Notes under the pieces: generated by a model
Told to the model about the DNA's origin: nothing
Databases searched by the model: none
What the model saw: only the letters and a program-made list of their open reading frames with translations
Position numbers and translations under genes: made by a program
Shown here: positions 8,486 through 17,300 of the stretch, in pieces
Layout of the letters: each line of letters starts with the position of its first letter
Position numbering within the stretch: the stretch's first letter is position 1
From: Temperatibacter sp965603205
GTDB lineage: Bacteria > Pseudomonadota > Alphaproteobacteria > Sphingomonadales > Kordiimonadaceae
Length of the DNA stretch: 64,000 nucleotides
NCBI GenBank assembly: GCA_965603205.1
Contig: CBFDCC010000004.1
Span: 204,394-268,393, forward strand
Direction of reading: 5' to 3'

Positions 8486-10153
8486 CTATCTATCTGATCC
8501 ATATAGATCACCAAAGAAATCACCATCGTTCCATGTTGGCTTTTTATCCCCATTGGCAATCTCACTAATGATTAACCAATTAATTAGCGCAAATTTACTA
8601 GCCGCATTATAATCAATCGCCTGCAAGATATCATCCTTTGGGCTGTGATAAGTTTTATGCAAAAATTCCATAAAAATTTTACCGCCGTCAAGACCATCTG
8701 TTGTGGGACCAAAACCAGTGGCAAGCATAACAGCCGGCACGCCCTGCTTAACAAAGGGGTAATGATCACTGCGTACAAAAATAGCTTCACTAGGAATAGG
8801 ATCAGCACCAAGAGCAATACCAACTTTGTTAACTGCAGTTTCAGTAATTGGCCCTAATGAGCTATGGCTAGCACCAAAAGCGACAACATCTGTAAAGTCA
8901 TACAAAAGCACAGGCATATCTAAATTAACATTGGCAACCATCGCCTTTTTATCAACTGTTGGATGGCTGGCAAAATAGTCTGCGCCGAGCAAGCCTCTTT
9001 CCTCAGCGGTAACAGCAGCAAACATAAGCGAGCGACGCGGTCTAACACCCTCTTCGATATATTTGCGAGCAACCTCAAGCATCACAGCAACACCCGAAGC
9101 ATTATCAAGCGCTCCATTATTGATTTTATCATCACCCTTTGCGGTTTTAGATACACCAATATGATCAAGATGAGCCGATAGAACCACATATTCATGCTTT
9201 AATTTTGGGTCACTACCTTCAAGAACAGCTAGTACATTCGGGCTATTGAATGGCTTACTGATTGTTGACTTTTTCGCTATCCTAACATTGGCTTTTAACG
9301 CAAACCCTTTTGGCATGGTTGTGTCAGCCTCGGCTAGCATTGCAGTTAAGTCTTTACCACTAGCGGCCCAAATTTTAGCCGCAACATCATGAGACATGGA
9401 CACGCCACCATTATGAGTGGGATGGTTGTTTGTTGGTTTACCATTCGCTTCTAACCAATCAAAAGAAGGACGCCCTAAATATTTTTTATAACTTTTAAAG
9501 GGACGACGTTTTTCATCAATGTTAGTATTAATCGTGATAGATCCAACAGCACCATAGCTGCCTATTACATCAGCCTTCGTGCTACCACTGCCGTAATGAG
9601 CACGGGTTTCACTATCAAATGACTTAGGCGCACCCGATAGATAAACGGCAATTTTACCCTTTATATCCAAACCTTCAAAATCATTATGATTGCGCTCTGG
9701 CGCAACGATACCATACCCTACAAAAACAAGATCACCGCCATAGCTAAGATCGCGATCTTGCCCGCTACCGCTAATATAATAATCATCACCCAGTGTAAGG
9801 CTCAAACTTTGGTCATCAAGATTTAGCTGCATACTTGCGCTATCCACCTCAAGGGTGGTTGTTGCAAATGGCACCTCTTGCAAATAGCCATCAATGCCCG
9901 CCGGTTTTAAACCAAGCTTTGCAAACTCACTCGCCACATAATGGGCGGCAATACGGTGCCCTTCGCTGCCAGTATCACGGCCGCGCAACAAATCATCCGA
10001 TAGAAATTTAACATCCGCCGCAATGCGGTCGGCGCTAAATGTCGGGTAGGTATTTTGTGATGCAGTATCGCTTGATGGCTTAGTTCCATAACCAGCGCAT
10101 GCACTAAGTGTTAGCGCCACCGCTATCGGTAGTGTATTTTTAAAATTAAACAA
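8486..10153 (-). CDS. M28 family zinc aminopeptidase, lipoprotein
   Basis: Predicted surface or periplasmic zinc exopeptidase. Zinc-ligand motifs in M28 order are SAHLDHIG, NNGALDNASGVA, AEERGLLGADY, NLDMPV and RSDHYPF, all present. A protease-associated-type insert occupies roughly residues 130-290. The longest frame begins with a TTG at 10168, but GGGAGG lies immediately inside it, 7 bp before a second TTG at 10153. Starting there gives MFNFKNTLPIAVALTLSAC, a textbook lipoprotein signal with lipobox LSAC, so I take 10153 (555 aa). The rare TTG start may limit expression. It likely releases N-terminal amino acids from peptides outside the cytoplasm. It ends at a clear terminator and is transcribed alone or behind the DsbA-like gene 93 bp upstream. 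Confidence 0.88.
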   Translation of the reverse strand: MFNFKNTLPIAVALTLSACAGYGTKPSSDTASQNTYPTFSADRIAADVKFLSDDLLRGRDTGSEGHRIAAHYVASEFAKLGLKPAGIDGYLQEVPFATTTLEVDSASMQLNLDDQSLSLTLGDDYYISGSGQDRDLSYGGDLVFVGYGIVAPERNHNDFEGLDIKGKIAVYLSGAPKSFDSETRAHYGSGSTKADVIGSYGAVGSITINTNIDEKRRPFKSYKKYLGRPSFDWLEANGKPTNNHPTHNGGVSMSHDVAAKIWAASGKDLTAMLAEADTTMPKGFALKANVRIAKKSTISKPFNSPNVLAVLEGSDPKLKHEYVVLSAHLDHIGVSKTAKGDDKINNGALDNASGVAVMLEVARKYIEEGVRPRRSLMFAAVTAEERGLLGADYFASHPTVDKKAMVANVNLDMPVLLYDFTDVVAFGASHSSLGPITETAVNKVGIALGADPIPSEAIFVRSDHYPFVKQGVPAVMLATGFGPTTDGLDGGKIFMEFLHKTYHSPKDDILQAIDYNAASKFALINWLIISEIANGDKKPTWNDGDFFGDLYGSDR

Positions 10154-10246
10154 CTTATATCCTCCCAAGTCGTAGTAGCCTATATGGCCTTATTATTATT
10201 TCATCTTCATACAGTATAAACGCAGTAAATGCTTCTAAACTTTAGT

Positions 10247-11560
10247 CTAATGGCCTGGCTCGTCTTTTAGGGCGTCGACAATTGCCCATATGCGGTCCTG
10301 CCCCCACACAACCGTATCACCGCAGCGCATGCTAGGCACACCCCAGCAACCCATGGCAAGCATCTCTTGTCTATTATTTTCTACCACATCACGCCATGAT
10401 TGATCCGTCATTGCCTCACGCACATTAGCGGGATGGACACCAGCCTTTTCACAGATGGTTGCCAAGCCACTATCGCTAGCACCATCGATACCTTTTGCCA
10501 CCACACAGCGCATGAATGTACGATAAAAAACAGCTACTTTTCCGGGATCTTCTTCAGCCAAATAACAGCCGATTTTCAATGCATTTTCTGTCGCTTTTCC
10601 TAATGGGTCAACCATCTTACCAAATGGCAGGTCGGCGGCCTCTGCCTCGCGCTTTGCATCGGTGAGTATATAGTGTTTTTTTTGTAACGGCACCTGCATG
10701 CCACGCATCACCATGGGCAGCACTGGTCGCAATTTTAATGTGGCACCTACTTCTGTGCACAGATGCAAAAGCTGCTCTAATGCTAAATAACTGTAGGGGC
10801 TACGTATGGAGAAAAACAATTCAACAACCTTACCCTGCGCTCTTGGCCCTACACTACCTAAATTGAAACGCCACAGTCGTGACAGGCCTGTCTGAATTTC
10901 ATTATCACTGCCGAGGCCTTGTTTATTTAATCTATCTTCCAAATGATCCAACCGGTCAAGGCCCGCGTACCATTCGCCGCCGTAATATAAACTAGCGCTG
11001 GCATAATGGCCGAGACTGCGTAACTTTTTCTCGTTGCCGCGCAGGCTAATATCTTTAACACGGGCAACATCACAGGTTTCTTTGATCTTACCAACAGCAC
11101 GCCGCCACAGAGCGCTACCGACTTCCTCAGCCATGGGAAAGAAATCTGCATTGCCTTGTTGGCTGGCTAGATAGCGGTTTACCATCCCAGCGCTTAGCGC
11201 GTCTGGCACCAAGGCATCAGATGGGAAGCCTAGCCCATAAAGTCTAGCAAGCCGCGCAGCGTCAATAATGGCGTAGGCTTCATAACGCTGTGGATCAGGA
11301 TACATATTAGCGGGTAACCGCTCTACGACAATGGGCTTAATCTTGACCTTAAAACGTTTGGCAAATTCAGGTAATATCTGAACCATAAGCTGACAATAAG
11401 GATCGTCTGCGCGGTGAAAATAGAGTATTTCATGATCGCGCCCATGCATTCTACGGCCTAATTCGACCTTAATACGTTTTAGCGATCGCAATGTACCACT
11501 GGTTAACCATGCGGCTGCATTTGCTTTTAATGACGATATTAGCCCCATTCGGCTGTCCAA
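10247..11560 (-). CDS. Tandem DsbA-fold protein (2-hydroxychromene-2-carboxylate isomerase-like)
   Basis: 437 aa made of two thioredoxin-fold DsbA/HCCA-isomerase-like halves. The first (about 38-205) begins ILYFHRADDPYCQLM, where the CPYC site of DsbA has become DPYC with one Cys. The second (about 243-435) begins VVELFFSIRSPYSYLALEQ with SPYS, the serine-containing site typical of kappa-class GST/HCCA isomerases, and ends with a cis-Pro loop CWGVPSMRCGDTVVWG. No signal peptide is seen, so it is probably cytoplasmic. Glutathione-dependent isomerase or transferase chemistry is the family expectation; a disulfide-forming role is unlikely without a CxxC. The substrate is unknown. Confidence 0.75.
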   Translation of the reverse strand: MDSRMGLISSLKANAAAWLTSGTLRSLKRIKVELGRRMHGRDHEILYFHRADDPYCQLMVQILPEFAKRFKVKIKPIVVERLPANMYPDPQRYEAYAIIDAARLARLYGLGFPSDALVPDALSAGMVNRYLASQQGNADFFPMAEEVGSALWRRAVGKIKETCDVARVKDISLRGNEKKLRSLGHYASASLYYGGEWYAGLDRLDHLEDRLNKQGLGSDNEIQTGLSRLWRFNLGSVGPRAQGKVVELFFSIRSPYSYLALEQLLHLCTEVGATLKLRPVLPMVMRGMQVPLQKKHYILTDAKREAEAADLPFGKMVDPLGKATENALKIGCYLAEEDPGKVAVFYRTFMRCVVAKGIDGASDSGLATICEKAGVHPANVREAMTDQSWRDVVENNRQEMLAMGCWGVPSMRCGDTVVWGQDRIWAIVDALKDEPGH

Positions 11561-11670
11561 CCCTGTTATTACTCAAATTCCCTGAGTGTAATTTGCACGG
11601 ACAGGCCAAAGGATGCAAGTGCAATAGATGAATAAGGCTATATTGTTTTGCCCATTATTTTTCTTAGACA

Positions 11671-11697
11671 AAAGGGCGCTCAAAATAAGCGCCCTTT
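11671..11697 (-). terminator. Terminator-like hairpin downstream of the peroxiredoxin gene
   Basis: AAAGGGCGCT / AGCGCCCTTT, a perfect 10-bp stem with a 7-nt loop, followed on the minus strand by TTTTGT. It sits 53 bp after the peroxiredoxin stop and also just upstream of the leftward DsbA-fold gene, insulating the two. Confidence 0.7.
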
Positions 11698-11704
11698 CCC
11701 TATC

Positions 11705-11743
11705 TATAAATACTGGCTATAAATACTGGCTATAAATACTCGC
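11705..11743. repeat. Three tandem 13-bp repeats
   Basis: TATAAATACTGGC repeated at 11705, 11718 and 11731; the third copy differs at one base (CGC for GGC). It lies between the peroxiredoxin stop codon and its terminator, so it would be in the 3' untranslated region. No open frame runs through it. Confidence 0.9.
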
Positions 11744-11749
11744 TTTTGA

Positions 11750-12232
11750 TTAAAGCTGGCTAAGCGCATGCTCAGCTGTAGAAACAGAAAAATCGCCACC
11801 GTCTTCTACATTTAGCACTGTCACAGTACCGTCTTCAACAATCATTGAGAAACGCTTACTGCGAAGACCCATGCCAAAACCTGTACCATCAAGAACCAGA
11901 TCAATCGCCTTTGTGAAATCGCAATTTCCATCCGCAAGTAATGTCACCGCGTCACCTGCATTTTGATCTTTTGCCCACGCACCCATAACAAAGGCATCAT
12001 TAACAGACATACAGTAAATCGCATCAACGCCCTTGGCTTTGATTTCTGTTGATTTTTCAATAAAGCCCGGCAGATGCTTAGCTGAACATGTAGGGGTAAA
12101 AGCACCTGGCAGTGCAAAAAGAACAACTTTTTTACCGCCAAACAGATCATCTATTGTATGAGCCGCAGGGCCGTCTGCTGTCATTTCTACCAAGCTACCT
12201 TCAGGCAGTTTATCACCAACTTTTATAGTCAT
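11750..12232 (-). CDS. Peroxiredoxin (Prx5 type)
   Basis: Thiol peroxidase of the Prx5/AhpC-TSA redoxin group, 160 aa, cytoplasmic. The peroxidatic site is PGAFTPTCS with Cys49 in the family context PxxxTxxC; a second Cys (Cys74, DAIYCMSVND) is present. Arg in LRSKRFSMIVEDG matches the conserved Arg of the active-site pocket. Members reduce H2O2 and alkyl hydroperoxides using glutathione/glutaredoxin or thioredoxin. Glutathione reductase and gshA in the same window fit a glutathione-dependent enzyme, but the donor is not readable from sequence. It lies 43 bp downstream of the DsbD-alpha-like gene on the same strand and is probably co-transcribed with it. Confidence 0.93.
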   Translation of the reverse strand: MTIKVGDKLPEGSLVEMTADGPAAHTIDDLFGGKKVVLFALPGAFTPTCSAKHLPGFIEKSTEIKAKGVDAIYCMSVNDAFVMGAWAKDQNAGDAVTLLADGNCDFTKAIDLVLDGTGFGMGLRSKRFSMIVEDGTVTVLNVEDGGDFSVSTAEHALSQL

Positions 12233-12275
12233 AATTTCGTCTTTCTATATTTAAGATTATTAGATACATTACAAA

Positions 12276-13100
12276 TTATTGAACAACGTGCTTGCTGTCC
12301 GTTGCGAACCCCATGCCGTTTGAAAGCGTCAAACGTATTTCTTTGACCTTTATTGACTGGTCTTTTTTTCTTGTCATAACAGGTACAACAAACTGGGCTG
12401 ACGTACCATCGCCTTTTAGGGAAAATTGCGTTTTGCCACCCTGAAAAGGCTCTGCTAATTCTGGAAATAATGCTGCCTGATCTAAACGGCCATTACTGGT
12501 GACATCTATCACCAATCGCTGATGTCCGATTATTCCTCTAGATTTCACGGACGTAATAGCAAGCACCAACTCATTCACCGGATCCTTATCGCTAACGATA
12601 TGTGGTACTTTTTTAAGCCATGCCGCTATGCGAATTGATTGATCTACACTATCAGCTGAGAAGGTCATATCGCTGTCATATGGCACACAAATATCCTTAC
12701 AAACCATAAAACCCATACGCACAGGTAAAATGCCGTCTTTAAAATCACTCTTGTTAACTTTAAACGGAATAAGGACTTGTTTATCGTAGCCAAAAGTCTG
12801 AAGGCCAAACAGTTCGAACCGCTTAGGTAAAGGATAAGCTAATTCAAGCATTTTACCCCCTACCTCAGCAGTAACAGGCAGTCCAGCCTCTCCGGGTGAT
12901 CGCCAATATGTCTTCCAGCCATCGCCAAGAACTGCTTCCCACGCCACCCAAAGCTGATCAGGATTGTCATCAACCTCCATTGTGCCTATTAGGCGCGTTT
13001 TGACAAATGTGTCATGCTCGACCCACTGGTTCATGGTATATTGGCCGTAGCTTGGACTAGTAACCAACATCATCAATAAAAACAGCAATTTTAAACGCAT
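12276..13100 (-). CDS. Exported DsbD-alpha/ScsB N-terminal domain protein
   Basis: 274 aa with a signal peptide (MRLKLLFLLMMLVTSPSYGQ) and an immunoglobulin-like fold related to the N-terminal periplasmic domain of DsbD/ScsB. Diagnostic stretches are DGWKTYWRSPGEAGLPV and MGFMVCKDICVPYD, the latter carrying a CxxxC pair typical of ScsB-type domains. The membrane core and thioredoxin domain of full DsbD are absent, so this is a stand-alone periplasmic domain that may receive electrons from a separate partner. In many alphaproteobacteria such a gene lies between yqgE and a peroxiredoxin gene, exactly as here. Role in periplasmic thiol reduction is inference. Confidence 0.8.
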   Translation of the reverse strand: MRLKLLFLLMMLVTSPSYGQYTMNQWVEHDTFVKTRLIGTMEVDDNPDQLWVAWEAVLGDGWKTYWRSPGEAGLPVTAEVGGKMLELAYPLPKRFELFGLQTFGYDKQVLIPFKVNKSDFKDGILPVRMGFMVCKDICVPYDSDMTFSADSVDQSIRIAAWLKKVPHIVSDKDPVNELVLAITSVKSRGIIGHQRLVIDVTSNGRLDQAALFPELAEPFQGGKTQFSLKGDGTSAQFVVPVMTRKKDQSIKVKEIRLTLSNGMGFATDSKHVVQ

Positions 13101-13263
13101 AGAAATAATCCCATCAGTTATTTGAATTATCTTCTAACAGGCGAGGCGCATTAAAACTACAAACATATGATCACATTTATGTAATTTACAAATCATACCA
13201 CGTTAAATGATGCTTGCATCAAGCGAGAAAAAGGCTCAAACTCTATTTCATAGAGGAGCCTAC

Positions 13264-13830
13264 ATGACATCAAATAATTATCTCGATGGCAAGCTTTTAA
13301 TCGCCATGCCCGGCATGGGTGACCCCCGCTTTGAGCGAGCTGTAGTTTATTTATGCTCTCACAGCGCAGAGGGTGCTATGGGATTGGTGATCAATCACCC
13401 CCTACCGACATTATCGCTGGAAGAACTATTAGAACAATTAGATGTAAAATTTGATAATGACATTACGAAGGACGCCGTAATTAATTCAGGAGGGCCTGTT
13501 GAGCCGGGCCGCGGGTTTGTATTGCATTCCACCGATTATATACAAGAATCGACCACTATTGTGCGTGAGCATCTTGGTGTAACTGCGACACTGGATATAT
13601 TACAAGCCATTGCTAACGGCGATGGCCCTGATAAGCATTTGATGGTGCTGGGATACGCAGGATGGGAAGCAGGTCAGCTAGATGACGAGATTCAAAATAA
13701 CGCATGGCTAACGGCTGACGCAGATTCAGAGCTGATTTTTCATACCGAAGCAGAACAAGCATGGCCGCGTGCTATGGCAATGCTGGGGATAAATATATCA
13801 ATGCTCAGCAGTGACGCTGGGCACGCTTAA
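13264..13830 (+). CDS. YqgE/AlgH family protein
   Basis: 188-aa YqgE/AlgH (DUF179) protein of unknown biochemical function, widespread in proteobacteria. Recognised by NYLDGKLLIAMPGMGDPRFE at the start, then AVVYLCSHSAEGAMGLVINHP and later GGPVEPGRGFVLHS and LGYAGWEAGQLDDEI. An in-frame ATG exists at 13207, but AGAGGAG at 13252-13258 sits just before the ATG at 13264, and family members begin here. Transcribed divergently from the DsbD-alpha-like gene. Its last 33 bp overlap the end of the convergent PAS gene. Confidence 0.92.
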   Translation: MTSNNYLDGKLLIAMPGMGDPRFERAVVYLCSHSAEGAMGLVINHPLPTLSLEELLEQLDVKFDNDITKDAVINSGGPVEPGRGFVLHSTDYIQESTTIVREHLGVTATLDILQAIANGDGPDKHLMVLGYAGWEAGQLDDEIQNNAWLTADADSELIFHTEAEQAWPRAMAMLGINISMLSSDAGHA

Positions 13831-14448
13831 AGAAAACCCTGACGTTTCACGCAACTGGTCATTAACATCAATCATCTTAAGCGATAGTCCGTGTTTTTTT
13901 TGATAAGCACGGCAATAAGGTGTGAGCATTTCGTCAGTCAGAAGCCGTGGTGAGGGTATAACAGTGATAGACTTTAAAATACCATTAAACTGCCCCCATA
14001 TATTTTCTGGCACTTCATCATTTTTATTTTTCAATGCACTAGCCATTATCAATACGGTACCGCCAAATGCTGTGGGATCAATAAAAGGCAAAGCTACATT
14101 TTCCCAATCAAGCCTCGCACCGTCTTCATATTGCATTTCACCTTGGCGATAGAGACCACAATGCTGAACCATAGCCAAACCATATAGTTCTTCTGCATAA
14201 CCGCCAAATTCAGCATTTCTATACATTTCCGCTACACGCAGGCCTGTAACATCTCGGCCAAAAACATCTTTATATTCCTCGCCAACCTTTTTATACATCA
14301 GCGCACCATCTGGACTCATCTGAATGCAGGCTGTTGTTGGCAATAAGTCTGGCAAGTTTTCTAAGGTCATGTTTGATAAATGCGGCACAGAAGTCCCACC
14401 ACCAAGATCACGCCAAGCTTTAATAAATTCTGTTAATAGTAATCGCAT
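13798..14448 (-). CDS. PAS domain protein (PAS_5-like, alphaproteobacterial)
   Basis: 216 aa, single-domain cytoplasmic protein resembling the alphaproteobacterial PAS_5 family: an N-terminal helix (EFIKAWRDLGG), then PHLSNMTLENLPDLLPTTA and ...DVFGRDVTGLRVAEMY, typical of that family. No kinase, GGDEF or DNA-binding output domain follows, so it is a stand-alone PAS module. AAGGGG precedes the ATG. It overlaps yqgE tail-to-tail by 33 bp, meaning its last ten codons are antisense to YqgE codons. Ligand and partner are unknown. Confidence 0.72.
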   Translation of the reverse strand: MRLLLTEFIKAWRDLGGGTSVPHLSNMTLENLPDLLPTTACIQMSPDGALMYKKVGEEYKDVFGRDVTGLRVAEMYRNAEFGGYAEELYGLAMVQHCGLYRQGEMQYEDGARLDWENVALPFIDPTAFGGTVLIMASALKNKNDEVPENIWGQFNGILKSITVIPSPRLLTDEMLTPYCRAYQKKHGLSLKMIDVNDQLRETSGFSLSVPSVTAEH

Positions 14449-14536
14449 GTTTAATCCCCTTACCTACTCCCCATAGGGATGTAGACTATGCTGAGGAATA
14501 CATAAAAAGTACAGCGCGAACTATACAATCATTCAT

Positions 14537-15769
14537 TTAAGACTGTAGTTTTTGCAAATCGCCAACAAAAACAGATGATTTCAATTTAGAGCCATACATA
14601 TTTGACGCCATAGCATGTACATCATCTAAGTTTACAGATTCAATATTGGCTACCATTTCTTCTGCTGGGATGGTGCGGTCAAATACAAGCAGTTGACGCC
14701 CCATCTGCTCAATGCGGCTACTTGTAGCTTCTAATCCCATCAAGAGACCCGCCTTTAATTGGGCTTTGGCAATCTGTAATTCATCCATAGTGATCGTAGA
14801 TGTTAATGACTTCATCTCGCCTGAGATTACATCCAGCATTTCATTTACCATCTCTGGCGCTGTACCTGCATATATGCCAAATAGTCCAGTATCAACATGA
14901 CTATTGGCGAATGAGTAAACAGAATAAGCAAGACCGCGATTTTCACGCACTTCCTGGAATAGGCGCGAGGACATACCCCCGCCCAGCAACATTGAATAAA
15001 CCTGCATAGCGTAATAATCGTCAGTGTAATAACTACAGCCTGGCAATCCCAACGTCACATGAACCTGCTCTAGGTCTCGGTGTTCACGGATAGTACCGCC
15101 TATAAATTCGGCCGCATCAACAAGAGGGGCTGTACCTGATTGCACACCACCAAAGCCACGTTCAACCTCTGCGACGATCACGTCATGGTCCAAATTGCCA
15201 GCAGCTGCGACAACCATGCTACCGGCCTTATACTGAGTAGATATATACTCTTGTAGCATATCACGATTAAAACTATTTACGTTATTAGTGCTGCCAAGGA
15301 TAGGACGGCCCAACGCCTGATCCTTAAAAGATATTTCCTGCAGGTGATCAAAAATTATATCATCTGGCGTATCAAAAGCCTGACCAATCTCTTGGATAAC
15401 CACCTCTTGCTCGCGCACGATCTCTTTATCCTCAAATTTACTATTGAGCAAAATATCCGCCAAAAGATCAATAGCCAGCGGTACATCACCTTTTAAGACT
15501 CGTGCGTAAAAAGTTGTATAGTCACGCGTGGTATAGGCATTAAGATGCCCCCCAACAGTTTCAATTTCAGTAGCAATTTGACGGGCATTGCGCTTGTCTG
15601 TGCCTTTAAAGACCATATGTTCTAAGAAGTGTGTGATGCCATTTAACTTCACATTTTCACCACGGGATCCCGCATTTACCCACACACCTACTGCCACTGT
15701 TTCTACATGTGCACGGTGCTCTGTTATAACCCGCAGTCCATTGGGTAAAGTCGTTTGTCTAATGCTCAT
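14537..15769 (-). CDS. M16 family zinc peptidase (mitochondrial-processing-peptidase-like)
   Basis: 410-aa pitrilysin-family metalloprotease. The inverted zinc motif HFLEH (His47, Glu50, His51) is intact, with the downstream Glu in EQEVVIQEIG, and the C-terminal half carries the R/Y motif region (GGGMSSRLFQEVRENRGLAYSVYSF). This is the alphaproteobacterial relative of the beta subunit of mitochondrial processing peptidase. No signal peptide is visible. It shares one base (TAATG) with the stop of thrC upstream, a gene pair conserved in alphaproteobacteria downstream of the cox cluster. Likely degrades or processes peptides; the natural substrate is unknown. Confidence 0.93.
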   Translation of the reverse strand: MSIRQTTLPNGLRVITEHRAHVETVAVGVWVNAGSRGENVKLNGITHFLEHMVFKGTDKRNARQIATEIETVGGHLNAYTTRDYTTFYARVLKGDVPLAIDLLADILLNSKFEDKEIVREQEVVIQEIGQAFDTPDDIIFDHLQEISFKDQALGRPILGSTNNVNSFNRDMLQEYISTQYKAGSMVVAAAGNLDHDVIVAEVERGFGGVQSGTAPLVDAAEFIGGTIREHRDLEQVHVTLGLPGCSYYTDDYYAMQVYSMLLGGGMSSRLFQEVRENRGLAYSVYSFANSHVDTGLFGIYAGTAPEMVNEMLDVISGEMKSLTSTITMDELQIAKAQLKAGLLMGLEATSSRIEQMGRQLLVFDRTIPAEEMVANIESVNLDDVHAMASNMYGSKLKSSVFVGDLQKLQS

Positions 15770-17163
15770 TAAGATATTGTCTCTCTTATCAGCTTGCGCA
15801 AACTATCACCATCATTTGGCACAGCGGCATAGCCCTCATCGCGGTCAAATAAATCTGCCATATGGGTAGGGAGTTCAGGCGTTAATCCCGTAGCCTCAAA
15901 TACTGCGTCACCAAATTTAACAGGATGAGCGGTTGAGAGTGTTACAATAGGGTCAGTTTCATTAGCCAGTAATAATTCAGCCGCACCAACGCCGACCGCT
16001 GTATGTGGGTCGATCACTTGACCGCTAGATTTGAGAACACGCGCCATAATCGCCTTTGTATCATCATCATTAATGCAAGCCGCGTCAAATGTAGTGCGTG
16101 CCTTTGCAAGTTCATCAGCTGTTAGTTGGAAATAGCCCTCACTGGCAAACTGATCCATTAATGCCTGCACCCGCGCGCCATCACAGCCAACTAGGTCAAA
16201 CACTAAACGTTCAAAATTGGAAGATACCTGAATATCCATCGACGGCGATATGGTCGCAGACACTGTGCCGCGCTCATAGCGTCCTGTTGTTAAGGCACGC
16301 GCAAGTATATCGTTACTGTTTGTAGCAACGATTAATTTACCAATTGACAGCCCCATATTTTTAGCAACATAGCCTGCAAAAATATCGCCGAAATTACCTG
16401 TTGGTACACAAAAATTAATGGTGCGGCGCGGCGCACCCAATGAAACAGCCGCAGTGAAATAATAAACGATCTGCGCCATAACACGTGCCCAGTTAATGCT
16501 ATTCACCGCTGTTAAATTTACATCGTCTCGGAAAGTAAGATCATTAAAACATTCTTTAACGAGCGCCTGACAATCATCAAAATTACCATCAACCGCCATG
16601 TTGATAACATTCGGCTCTAACACCGTTGTCATCTGACGTCGCTGCACATCTGATACTTTGCCTTCTGGGTGCAACATGAAAATCTTCACATGCTCGCGAC
16701 CACGCGTAGCCTCAATCGCAGCCGAACCTGTATCGCCCGATGTAGCACCTAAGATAGTAATTTGATTGCCGTGGCGTTCAGTAAATAAATCAAATAAACG
16801 CCCAAGCAATTGCAGGGCAAAGTCTTTAAAGGCCAGCGTAGGGCCGTGGTATAATTCTAAAATCCAGTGATTGCTATCAATCTGACGCAGTGGCGCTACT
16901 GCCTTATGAGTAAAGGCATCACCATATACTTCGCGCGTGATTGTGCGCAACTCATCATCAGAAATACATTCACTAACAAAGGGATGAATTATAGTATAAG
17001 CAACTTCGGCATATGATTTACCGGCAAGGCCTGCAATATCGTCAGCTGAAAACTGTGGCCAGCTTGTGGGCACATACAAGCCACCATCGCGCGCCAACCC
17101 CGCAAGAACGGCGCCTTCAAAATCTAACTCATCTGCTTTACCGCGTGTTGAGCGATATTTCAT
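15769..17163 (-). CDS. thrC: Threonine synthase
   Basis: PLP enzyme that converts O-phospho-L-homoserine to threonine, the last step of threonine synthesis. 464 aa with N-terminal MKYRSTRG, PLP lysine Lys113 in TLAFKDFALQLLG, phosphate-binding GATSGDTGSAAIEA and PTGNFGDIFAGY, all characteristic of the fold-type II bacterial enzyme. GAGGAAG lies 9 bp before the ATG. It is followed with a one-base overlap by the M16 peptidase gene and preceded by SURF1 at a distance of 137 bp. Confidence 0.97.
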   Translation of the reverse strand: MKYRSTRGKADELDFEGAVLAGLARDGGLYVPTSWPQFSADDIAGLAGKSYAEVAYTIIHPFVSECISDDELRTITREVYGDAFTHKAVAPLRQIDSNHWILELYHGPTLAFKDFALQLLGRLFDLFTERHGNQITILGATSGDTGSAAIEATRGREHVKIFMLHPEGKVSDVQRRQMTTVLEPNVINMAVDGNFDDCQALVKECFNDLTFRDDVNLTAVNSINWARVMAQIVYYFTAAVSLGAPRRTINFCVPTGNFGDIFAGYVAKNMGLSIGKLIVATNSNDILARALTTGRYERGTVSATISPSMDIQVSSNFERLVFDLVGCDGARVQALMDQFASEGYFQLTADELAKARTTFDAACINDDDTKAIMARVLKSSGQVIDPHTAVGVGAAELLLANETDPIVTLSTAHPVKFGDAVFEATGLTPELPTHMADLFDRDEGYAAVPNDGDSLRKLIRETIS

Positions 17164-17300
17164 GTTAATCTTCCTCGTATAAGCTCATCTATTACACCTA
17201 AAACCGTCACCCAGCTTATTGACCGAGACTCTTAGGCCTCTAAGACCATTCATGCAAGCCCAAAGTCGCTGAATATATAGCTTTTGCAACAAAAAAAATC

